DNA of 5,883 bases, taken from positions 1-5,883 of the forward strand of contig JAGLBQ010000321.1 of the NCBI GenBank assembly GCA_023146675.1, given 5' to 3'. Below are positions 1 through 5,616 of the stretch, in pieces. The position numbers were made by a program, and so were the translations under genes. The notes below the pieces were generated by a model. The model saw only the letters and a list, made by a program, of their open reading frames with translations. It was not told where the DNA came from and ran no database searches. Position 1 is the stretch's first letter; every line of letters starts with the position of its first letter. Source of the stretch: Cocleimonas sp. GTDB lineage: Bacteria > Pseudomonadota > Gammaproteobacteria > Thiotrichales > Thiotrichaceae.

Positions 1-1
1 T

Positions 2-1315
2 TTCGCTGCGGATGCAAAGATAGTATTAGGCGCGAATAGCAACGCACATCGTATTCAAGGAACCGCTGCATTTGATATTCCCAATATTCACTGGATGCAA
101 AGTTTTGTGCCGCAAACGACCCATCTCTACGGTAAAGTTTCTAGTAACGTTAGCTTCAAGGGGCGTTTAACAGCTCCTAAAGTTATCGGGAAAATTGTAG
201 TGCAAGATGCATCGTTAAAACTGCCCAAAGTAGGCACTCACCTTCGGCATATTAACTTAACGGTAAGAGCAAATGATGCTAGTCGAGCCATTATTAATGG
301 CTCTTTGGTTTCAGGACAAGGTAAAGCAACACTAACAGGCTATGTCTCATTAAAAGACCCAAAAAAACTTAATGCAGAAATGCGCTTGCGAGGAAAAAAT
401 ATACAATTTATAAATACGCATGAAGCTATTGCTCTGATGAACCCTGATATTACGATTAGAATGAACCCAAAAACGGTTGATATTTTGGGGCGTATTCATA
501 TACCCAATGCAAAAATCACCCTCAATGCAATTCCAGAATCGAGTATTGATGAATCTGAAGATGTGATTGTGATTGGTGAAAAAAAGCCCGATGGTAATTT
601 CTCAGCGGTAAAAATGCGCCCCAATATCATTGTGTCGCTAGGTAGAGAAGTCAAGTTTCAGGGGTTTGGCTTGGATACTAAGTTAGGTGGTTCAGTACGC
701 GTCACCCATAATCATCAAGTCATTGTGACGCAAGGCAGTATTAAAATAAATAAAGGGCGTTATCAGGCATATGGTCAAAATCTAACAATCAATAATGGAA
801 GACTCGTCTTTAACGGACCGCCAACAAATATTGGCATGGATATAAAGGCTGTGCGTAAAGTGGATGATATTAATGTAGGTATTCATCTGACAGGCACACT
901 GCGTAAACCTAAAACAAAACTATTCTCCTCACCCAACCTGTCTGAAAGTAATATTTTAAGCTACCTGTTAACAGGGCATAGCATGGATGAAATAACAGGC
1001 AGTCAAACTGCCTTATTAATGCAAGCAGTACGCAGTATGAACGTAACAGGGGGTGATGGGCTTGTGCGTAATATTGGCAACTCACTTGGGTTGGACGATT
1101 TAAGTATTATTCCCAAAGATGATTTGAAAAAGAGTGAATTACGCTTAGGTAAAAAATTAGGCTCCAAACTTTATGTGCGCTATATCGTGGGTATATTTGA
1201 TGCGGCGCAAAAAATTGCATTAGAATATAAAGTGAACAAATATTTGAATTTAGAAGCACAAGCAGGGGCTGATGCGCAGAGTTTGGATTTGATTTATCAG
1301 GTTGAAACGGATTAA
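2..1315 (+). CDS. tamB: TamB-family translocation and assembly module protein, C-terminal part (5' truncated by window edge)
   Basis: This frame is open from position 2 to the TAA at 1313-1315, giving 437 residues with no start in the window; the ATG at 95 is internal. The visible part is the conserved C-terminal (DUF490) region. It shows alternating beta-strand repeats, then INKGRYQAYGQNLTI (from about nt 743), GRLVFNGPP, an AVRKVDD segment, SESNILSYLLTG (about nt 944-979), and a terminal block with LRLGKKLGSKLYVRY and LEAQAGADAQSLDLIYQ. These are hallmarks of TamB, an inner-membrane-anchored, periplasm-spanning beta-taco protein. TamB works with the outer-membrane protein TamA in outer-membrane protein assembly and in lipid transport to the outer membrane. 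E. coli TamB is about 1260 residues, so roughly the last third is present; tamA would be expected upstream. No clear intrinsic terminator follows. Family assignment is firm; the exact role in this organism is inferred. Confidence 0.93.
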   Translation, partial: FAADAKIVLGANSNAHRIQGTAAFDIPNIHWMQSFVPQTTHLYGKVSSNVSFKGRLTAPKVIGKIVVQDASLKLPKVGTHLRHINLTVRANDASRAIINGSLVSGQGKATLTGYVSLKDPKKLNAEMRLRGKNIQFINTHEAIALMNPDITIRMNPKTVDILGRIHIPNAKITLNAIPESSIDESEDVIVIGEKKPDGNFSAVKMRPNIIVSLGREVKFQGFGLDTKLGGSVRVTHNHQVIVTQGSIKINKGRYQAYGQNLTINNGRLVFNGPPTNIGMDIKAVRKVDDINVGIHLTGTLRKPKTKLFSSPNLSESNILSYLLTGHSMDEITGSQTALLMQAVRSMNVTGGDGLVRNIGNSLGLDDLSIIPKDDLKKSELRLGKKLGSKLYVRYIVGIFDAAQKIALEYKVNKYLNLEAQAGADAQSLDLIYQVETD

Positions 1316-1564
1316 TTTACATCATTCCCTCCCCCAGTTGATAATTCTATTGTCACTTTTTCGCTATAATTCATAGCAATCATTATTAGCCACTTCTGAC
1401 TCAACTTTCCACGATAAAATTCAGCAATACCAAGACTCATTTCTAACACCAACGTTTGATACAGCAGAGATCATTTCATGATTCTTTTCGTCTATTTAAT
1501 AATAGCGGATATGATTTTTCATCTGACAAACAATTAAGCACTATCATTCCGAATAGTCTTAATA

Positions 1565-1590
1565 TATGACCGATAGTCATAAATATGACT
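1565..1590. promoter_or_regulatory. Operator-like array of three TATGAC(T) half-sites upstream of fccAB
   Basis: Three copies of one half-site lie in alternating orientation. TATGAC is at 1565-1570, its reverse complement AGTCATA at 1575-1581, and TATGACT at 1584-1590. The last two form a perfect palindrome with 7-bp arms and an AA centre. The first and second form a 6-bp inverted repeat with a 5-bp spacer. The two same-strand copies are 19 bp apart, or nearly two helical turns. The array ends 74 bp before the fccA start and about 30 bp before the possible -10 box. This layout suits a dimeric regulator of sulfide oxidation, but I cannot name the protein family. Confidence 0.5.
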
Positions 1591-1652
1591 AAAATACTTA
1601 GTGCTTATTAAAATCTTTTATATAAAGAGAAGATAAATGGATAATATTACCT

Positions 1653-1660
1653 AGGAAGAG
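1653..1660 (+). promoter_or_regulatory. Ribosome binding site of fccA
   Basis: AGGAAGAG ends 4 nt before the ATG at 1665, with its AGGA core 8 nt away. It is a clear Shine-Dalgarno match that fixes the fccA start. Confidence 0.75.
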
Positions 1661-1664
1661 TGTC

Positions 1665-2081
1665 ATGAAAAACATCATAGAATCATCATTTTTTGGCGTT
1701 AAAAAACAGTTATTATTTGTTCTATTTTTATCCTTCTGTGCTATTGAAGGGCAATTTCCCATTGCTAATGCTCAAATTCAACTTCTCCCCTTGGCATCAA
1801 GAACAGACCTCCTTCGAACTAATATAGCGCTTTCCCTTAACGGTGTTCGCTCTGTTGCCTCACAATGCTTTCAATGTCATGGAACAAATGGGCATTCTAA
1901 AACAGGTATTCCTACCTTAAATGGGCTGAGTGATGAAACACTTATTCAGCTTATTAGTGCACGAAAAACAAATAATGATGCTGATGATTTAATGCATAAA
2001 CAGGCTGGTGCTTACACTAATGCTGAAATTGCAGTGATTGCATCTTATATTTCTAGTTTACCCAAAGAGGCGAGTGAGTAA
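1665..2081 (+). CDS. fccA: Flavocytochrome c sulfide dehydrogenase, monoheme cytochrome c subunit
   Basis: This 138-residue exported class I c-type cytochrome is the probable electron-accepting subunit of periplasmic sulfide dehydrogenase. It would take electrons from the FAD of FccB and pass them to soluble cytochrome c. A Sec signal peptide covers residues 1-36: a basic KK at 13-14, a hydrophobic core at about 15-27, and an ANA cleavage site before Gln37. One heme motif, C68-F-Q-C71-H72 (nt 1866-1880), is followed by GTNG. Met110 in DDLMHKQAGAY, followed by the C-terminal helix EIAVIASYISSLP, is the likely sixth heme ligand. With one heme it resembles the Chlorobium-type small subunit rather than the diheme Allochromatium FccA. 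About 31 residues separate the predicted cleavage site from the first heme cysteine, somewhat long for such a small cytochrome. The assignment rests on this fold plus fccB starting 3 bp downstream. Confidence 0.88.
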   Translation: MKNIIESSFFGVKKQLLFVLFLSFCAIEGQFPIANAQIQLLPLASRTDLLRTNIALSLNGVRSVASQCFQCHGTNGHSKTGIPTLNGLSDETLIQLISARKTNNDADDLMHKQAGAYTNAEIAVIASYISSLPKEASE

Positions 2082-2084
2082 ATT

Positions 2085-3350
2085 ATGTCAAATAAAAAAC
2101 AAGGGTTATCACGTCGGCATTTCTTACAATTAATGGGATTAGGGGCAGGAATAGCAGCCGTCCCGATCATAACGAAGGCAGCACAATCACGCCCTCATAT
2201 TATTGTGGTTGGAGGAGGCTTTGCAGGTGCAACGGCTGCAAAATATCTTCGCCATTGGTCAAAAGATGTTGATGTTACCCTGATTGAAGCCAATGCAAGT
2301 TATCAATCACCGATCTTGAGTAATCTTATTCTTAATGGGCAACGTAGTTTAAAACAGCTTAACTTCAGTTATGACAAACTGGTAAAAAACTATGGCGTTA
2401 AAATAGTTCAAGGCAACGTTAAAAAGATACATAGTGGGAAAAAATTTGTTGAATTAGAAGAGGGTAAGAAGTTATCTTATGATCGTTTGATTCTTGCACC
2501 AGGTATCCAATTTATGGATATAAAAGGATTAGATCGAAAAAAAGTACTTCATGCATGGCTGCCAAACAACGAAATATTACAATTAAAAAAACAAGTGTTA
2601 TCCATTAAAAAGGAAGGTGTTTTTCTCATTTCCATTCCTAAAAAACCTTACCGATGTCCTCCTGGTCCTTATGAACGAGCTTGTGTTGTTGCTGATTACT
2701 TTAAACGAAATAAATTAGGCGGGAAGGTTATTGTGCTTGATGCTAATGCAAAAGTAACCGTGAATGCCAATAATTTTATGCGTGCCTTTTATGAAACCTA
2801 TAAAGATATTGTTGAATATATTCCACAAGCATCTGTAGAAGAGGTTGATTCTGATAAGGGTGTTGTTGTTACCGATGTTGAAGACTATCGCGCTGATGTT
2901 CTTAATATTATCCCCCCGCATCAAGCAGGTGCTTTAATTCATGACAATGGACTCGCTAACGATAAAAGTAAACGCTGGGCTGCTGTAGACCCTTTAAGCT
3001 ATGAATCAACAGAAACACCTTATATTCATATTATCGGTGATTCTCAAGGCACAGGGCAGCCTAAAGCAGGTCATATTGCAAATTCAGAAGCAAAAATATG
3101 CGCCGATGCGGTACTACGTTTACTCTCTGGAAATTCACCTTATTATTTTCCAAGAACAAATTCAGCGTGTTATACCCCGATAACAAACAAGACGGCAACG
3201 TGGATAACCTCAACGTATGCATATGATCTTACCAGTAACAAAATGAAGTTAATTAAAGGGTCTAATGGGACGTCTAAAAAGCCGACTGAAGCAAACTACC
3301 AACGCATGTACGACTGGGCTAATAGCTTATTTGGAGATACTTTTTCGTAA
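2085..3350 (+). CDS. fccB: Flavocytochrome c sulfide dehydrogenase, flavoprotein subunit
   Basis: This 421-residue periplasmic FAD enzyme oxidises sulfide to sulfur or polysulfide and reduces the FccA heme. A Tat signal is evident: S9-R-R-H-F-L then a hydrophobic stretch to about Ala32, implying export folded with FAD. A GGGFAG dinucleotide-binding motif (43-48) follows. The family motif RCPPGPYERA begins at Arg190 with Cys191; IIPPHQAG is at 275-282, the second FAD motif IIGDS at 316-320, ANSEAK at 332-337, and SACYT with Cys362 near the C-terminus. Cys191 and Cys362 match the redox-active disulfide pair (Cys161/Cys337) of Allochromatium FccB. The covalent-FAD Cys42 of that enzyme aligns without gaps to Pro76 here, so FAD is probably bound non-covalently. 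The length is normal for the family. A GAG-rich purine stretch inside the fccA end (2072-2078) can serve as the ribosome site, implying coupled translation. Sulfide:quinone reductase is less likely given the FCSD motifs and the fccA partner. Confidence 0.92.
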   Translation: MSNKKQGLSRRHFLQLMGLGAGIAAVPIITKAAQSRPHIIVVGGGFAGATAAKYLRHWSKDVDVTLIEANASYQSPILSNLILNGQRSLKQLNFSYDKLVKNYGVKIVQGNVKKIHSGKKFVELEEGKKLSYDRLILAPGIQFMDIKGLDRKKVLHAWLPNNEILQLKKQVLSIKKEGVFLISIPKKPYRCPPGPYERACVVADYFKRNKLGGKVIVLDANAKVTVNANNFMRAFYETYKDIVEYIPQASVEEVDSDKGVVVTDVEDYRADVLNIIPPHQAGALIHDNGLANDKSKRWAAVDPLSYESTETPYIHIIGDSQGTGQPKAGHIANSEAKICADAVLRLLSGNSPYYFPRTNSACYTPITNKTATWITSTYAYDLTSNKMKLIKGSNGTSKKPTEANYQRMYDWANSLFGDTFS

Positions 3351-3607
3351 ACAGTAAAAGAAAGAAAACACCTGATTTCTCTTTCCATCGATAACACAAT
3401 CGTGTTCGACCGTAATAAGATTCTTTTTCATCACACCACTCTGCCAAAAAACTAAGGTTTCTTTCTTATTTTTATGTAAAAGGCTGGGTAGTTGATGTTC
3501 ACATATAATATTTTCTAAGTGACTGATATTAAAAATTTAAATTGGTTGTGATATTTATGGTTTATAGCCTTTAATACAGAAAATGATACCGATGAATAAG
3601 AGGTGTC

Positions 3608-3635
3608 TTAACTTTTTTATCGATTGCTATATAAC
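3608..3635 (+). promoter_or_regulatory. Candidate sigma-70 promoter for the peroxidase lipoprotein gene
   Basis: TTAACT (3608-3613) matches four of six -35 bases, and TATAAC (3630-3635) matches five of six -10 bases at a 16-bp spacing. An alternative reading is an extended -10, TG-C-TATATA (3625-3633). Transcription would begin near 3640 and leave a leader of about 45 nt. This was read by eye in an AT-rich region, where chance matches are common. Confidence 0.4.
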
Positions 3636-3671
3636 AACATCACACCAAAAAGTAGTAACCTCAAATATAAA

Positions 3672-3677
3672 AAGGAA
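3672..3677 (+). promoter_or_regulatory. Ribosome binding site of the peroxidase lipoprotein gene
   Basis: AAGGAA has its AAGGA core ending 8 nt before the ATG at 3685. This favours that start over the in-frame Met codon at 3697, although either start would keep the lipoprotein signal. Confidence 0.7.
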
Positions 3678-3684
3678 ATAAGCC

Positions 3685-5454
3685 ATGACAAATCATATGA
3701 AATTTTCTATTTTAAGTATTTCTATCATTGGTTTGCTAATGGGTTGTAGTCAGAGGCAAAATACTGAAAATAATTCTTATGTAGAAGCGAAACAATGTTA
3801 TAAAAAAATTAAAGTTTATGATCAATATAAAACACTATCTAAAAAAGTATTAGTGAGCAAAGCGAGAAGTAAGCGTGTCTTTGTTCGCAGAGCACAATAT
3901 GGTTGGAGCACTAAAAAAGTAATGGTTAAACCTGTTACTTATTCCTATCAGTATGTTCCTGCACAGTACAAAAGGGTAAAAGAACGTATTATGACGAAGC
4001 CAAGTTATTATACTTGGAGAAAAGGCAAAGGAAAAATCACAAGAATTGATCATTTGACGGGAGAAGTCTTGTGCAAGGTTAAAATCCCTGCGGCTTATAA
4101 AACAGTTTTCCGAAAAGTATTAGTTCGTCCTGCTCATAAAGTAAAAAAAGCACATCCTGCAATTTATAAGCAACAAAAACAACGTAAATTAATTTCTCCC
4201 GCACAGTATAGAATCGAAACTGTTCCCGCTCGTTATATTACACAAAAGTATCGTGTAAAAATAAAAACAGCTAAAGTAATTTCAAAGCCTGTCGCATGTA
4301 AAAAAGTAGTATCTTTACATAGAGAAAAAATAAAAAAACAACCCTATAATAAGAATAAACATTTTTATTCAAAAAGTAAAAAAGCGACCAAAGAACACTT
4401 AGGTAAGATACTTTTTAATGACAAATCATTATCAAGAAATAAAACACAATCGTGTGCTAGTTGCCATGACAGCAAACATGCCTTTATTGATTCAAGAGTT
4501 AATAAAACAAGTATCGATAGAAGTGTTCCAGGTGCTGTTTCTCTTGGTCAAGATGGAAAATCACTCGGTGATATAAATACGCCATCAGTCACTTATAAGG
4601 CATTTAACCCTAACTTTCATTTTGATAAATCAACAAATGCATTTAAAGGGGGGCTCTTTCTGGATGGAAGAGTAGAAGATCTTATAGAGCAAGCAGGAGG
4701 TCCCTTTTTAAATCCTGTTGAAATGCAAAATACAAAAAAGAATGTTGTTGCTATGGTTAAGAAAAAATATGCTTATACCATGCGTTCACTCTATGGTGAT
4801 GCTATATTTCAGAATACAGATAAAGCCTATCATGCCATTACCGATGCGATTGCAGCTTTTGAAAAAACAGATGTATTTTCACCTTTTGATTCAAAATTTG
4901 ACCGTTATCTTCGAGGTAAAGCAGCATTAACTCACGCAGAACAACGCGGTTTATCACTTTTTAAAAATAAAAAGAAAGGAAACTGCGCTGCTTGTCATCC
5001 TGTTCCTGTTTTATATGAGTCTAAAACAAAACGTTTATTTACTAACTTTACGTATCATAATTTAGGTACACCAAAAAACAGACGTGTTCGCTCAATGAAT
5101 TATAAAGGACTAGCTTTTGTCGATAACGGTGTATTTGCTAATCCAAAAGTCAATAATCCAAAGTTCAAAGGAGCCTTTAGAACATCAGGTCTTCGTAATG
5201 TTGCGGTAACAGCACCCTATATGCATAATGGAGTATTCAAAAAACTATCAACCGTTATAGAGTTTTATAACACAAGAGATGTTGTAGGCGCTATAAATCC
5301 AGAAACAGGCAAAGCTTGGAGACATGCAGAAGTTGATAAGACAAAGAATATTGATAAAATGGGTAATCTTGGTTTGAGCCATCAAGACGTTACAGATATC
5401 GCCACCTTCTTAAAAACTCTGACAGATAAGCGGTATGAGCATTTAATAAAATAA
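3685..5454 (+). CDS. Lipoprotein fusing a basic repeat domain to a diheme cytochrome c peroxidase/MauG-type domain
   Basis: This 589-residue protein is probably anchored in the outer membrane with its hemes in the periplasm. Residues 1-21 form a lipoprotein signal with lipobox L18-M-G-C21; Ser at +2 does not suggest inner-membrane retention. Residues of about 35-215 form a Lys/Arg/Tyr-rich domain with degenerate YKxV/PAxY repeats. From about 237 to the end is a di-heme peroxidase domain. Heme site 1 is C257-A-S-C260-H261 and site 2 is C434-A-A-C437-H438. Other family motifs are LGKILFND (239-246), FLDGR (325-329), Q336, NPVEM with E346, and APYMHNG (510-516), where Met513 is the likely second-heme ligand. 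Such enzymes reduce H2O2 with electrons from cytochrome c, or, like MauG, oxidise a protein or small substrate. The Trp that normally bridges the hemes is Leu326. The His71 equivalent of Pseudomonas CcpA is not evident (Gln289 is near that place), which would suit a MauG-like, ready-state heme. The true substrate is unknown. A ribosome site, its own promoter candidate and a terminator suggest a single-gene unit. Confidence 0.85.
   Translation: MTNHMKFSILSISIIGLLMGCSQRQNTENNSYVEAKQCYKKIKVYDQYKTLSKKVLVSKARSKRVFVRRAQYGWSTKKVMVKPVTYSYQYVPAQYKRVKERIMTKPSYYTWRKGKGKITRIDHLTGEVLCKVKIPAAYKTVFRKVLVRPAHKVKKAHPAIYKQQKQRKLISPAQYRIETVPARYITQKYRVKIKTAKVISKPVACKKVVSLHREKIKKQPYNKNKHFYSKSKKATKEHLGKILFNDKSLSRNKTQSCASCHDSKHAFIDSRVNKTSIDRSVPGAVSLGQDGKSLGDINTPSVTYKAFNPNFHFDKSTNAFKGGLFLDGRVEDLIEQAGGPFLNPVEMQNTKKNVVAMVKKKYAYTMRSLYGDAIFQNTDKAYHAITDAIAAFEKTDVFSPFDSKFDRYLRGKAALTHAEQRGLSLFKNKKKGNCAACHPVPVLYESKTKRLFTNFTYHNLGTPKNRRVRSMNYKGLAFVDNGVFANPKVNNPKFKGAFRTSGLRNVAVTAPYMHNGVFKKLSTVIEFYNTRDVVGAINPETGKAWRHAEVDKTKNIDKMGNLGLSHQDVTDIATFLKTLTDKRYEHLIK
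3829..4260 (+). repeat. Degenerate YKxV/PAxY protein repeats in the lipoprotein N-terminal domain
   Basis: Residues of about 49-192 of the lipoprotein repeat a loose unit: PA-x-Y, then a basic stretch with Lys/Arg-Val-Leu/Met-Val, then Lys/Arg-Pro-Ala. Clear members are YKTLSKKVLV (48-57), VPAQYKRVKERIM (91-103), IPAAYKTVFRKVLVRPA (134-150), HPAIYKQQKQRKLISPA (157-173) and VPARYITQKYRVKI (180-193). A break at about 107-130 contains GKGKITRIDHLTGEVLC. Cysteines 38, 130 and 205 are the only ones in the mature domain and could form disulfides. The domain is strongly positive, which would suit binding to polyanions or the cell wall. That function is inference. DNA-level repetition is weak, so the copies are old. 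Confidence 0.65.
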
Positions 5455-5471
5455 GATGCAAGATGCACAGT

Positions 5472-5502
5472 AAACAGATAGCTCTAGCCTAGCTATCTGT
5501 TT
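5472..5502. terminator. Hairpin terminator between convergent genes, possibly bidirectional
   Basis: A perfect 12-bp stem, AAACAGATAGCT (5472-5483) with AGCTATCTGTTT (5491-5502), encloses a 7-nt loop. It begins 17 bp after the peroxidase stop codon. The stem ends in TTT, followed by GTATCATTT, and starts with AAA, so both strands read a short T run after the stem. Its place between two convergent genes suits termination in both directions. The T tract is short, so efficiency may be moderate. Confidence 0.7.
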
Positions 5503-5616
5503 GTATCATTTGACATAACGAATGAGATATATCAGATGGCATCCCTCATAAATTTAAGGCACAATTTTGAATATGTGAATGGAGTTTATCTCAGGCTACT
5601 ACACTCAAATATTATT

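Larger units (their letters stand above)
1316..1664. other. Non-coding region between tamB and fccA
   Basis: I see no convincing coding sequence on either strand in these 349 bases. The left half has only weak hairpins, for example ATCAT-TTC-ATGAT at 1470-1482, and no GC-rich stem with a T tract, so the end of the tamB transcript is not evident. The right half is very AT-rich and carries the palindrome array at 1565-1590, annotated separately. A possible sigma-70 -10 box lies in TATATAAA at 1619-1626, but no good -35 sits at the right distance (TTAGTG at 1598-1603 is poor). A weak -35 would be compatible with an activated promoter, which is inference. Confidence 0.6.
3351..3684. other. Non-coding region between fccB and the peroxidase lipoprotein gene
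   Basis: I see no convincing gene in these 334 bases. Just after fccB there is an imperfect AT-rich inverted repeat (GAAAGA at 3360-3365 with TCTTTC at 3380-3385). A short hairpin AACAC-AATC-GTGTT at 3393-3406 follows, without an adjacent T run. Neither is a convincing intrinsic terminator, though one of them may help end the fcc transcript. A 10-bp palindrome AATTTAAATT lies at 3534-3543. A second, weaker promoter candidate is TTGTGA (3546-3551) with TTTAAT (3570-3575) at an 18-bp spacing. The better promoter candidate is annotated separately at 3608-3635. Confidence 0.55.

Noticed and set aside
1338..1370. TTGATA/TTGTCA with TATAAT as a promoter downstream of tamB
   Set aside because: The perfect TATAAT at 1365-1370 lacks a -35 at a usable distance (21 or 9 bp spacing), and no gene follows closely.
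1470..1482. ATCAT-TTC-ATGAT hairpin as a terminator for tamB
   Set aside because: The stem is only 5 bp and AT-rich, 155 bp past the stop codon, with an interrupted T run; too weak to call.
2715..2924. Minus-strand 69-codon open frame inside fccB
   Set aside because: It lies entirely within a well-supported gene, has low-complexity Ile/Asn-rich content and no ribosome site; it is a shadow of fccB.
3001..3183. Plus-strand 60-codon frame inside fccB
   Set aside because: It overlaps the conserved FAD and ANSEAK region of FccB in another frame; no protein features of its own.
3492..3509. TTGATG with TATAAT as a promoter before the peroxidase gene
   Set aside because: The boxes are only 6 bp apart and there is no good -35 at 16-18 bp.
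3850..4053. Minus-strand 67-codon frame opposite the repeat domain
   Set aside because: It is antisense to the lipoprotein repeats, with no ribosome site or recognisable motif.
4718..4930. Plus-strand 70-codon frame inside the peroxidase domain
   Set aside because: It is an out-of-frame shadow of the conserved region containing NPVEM; no independent support.
5454..5467. Tandem AGATGCA repeat at the peroxidase stop codon
   Set aside because: Two 7-bp copies only, with no flanking structure; likely chance slippage.
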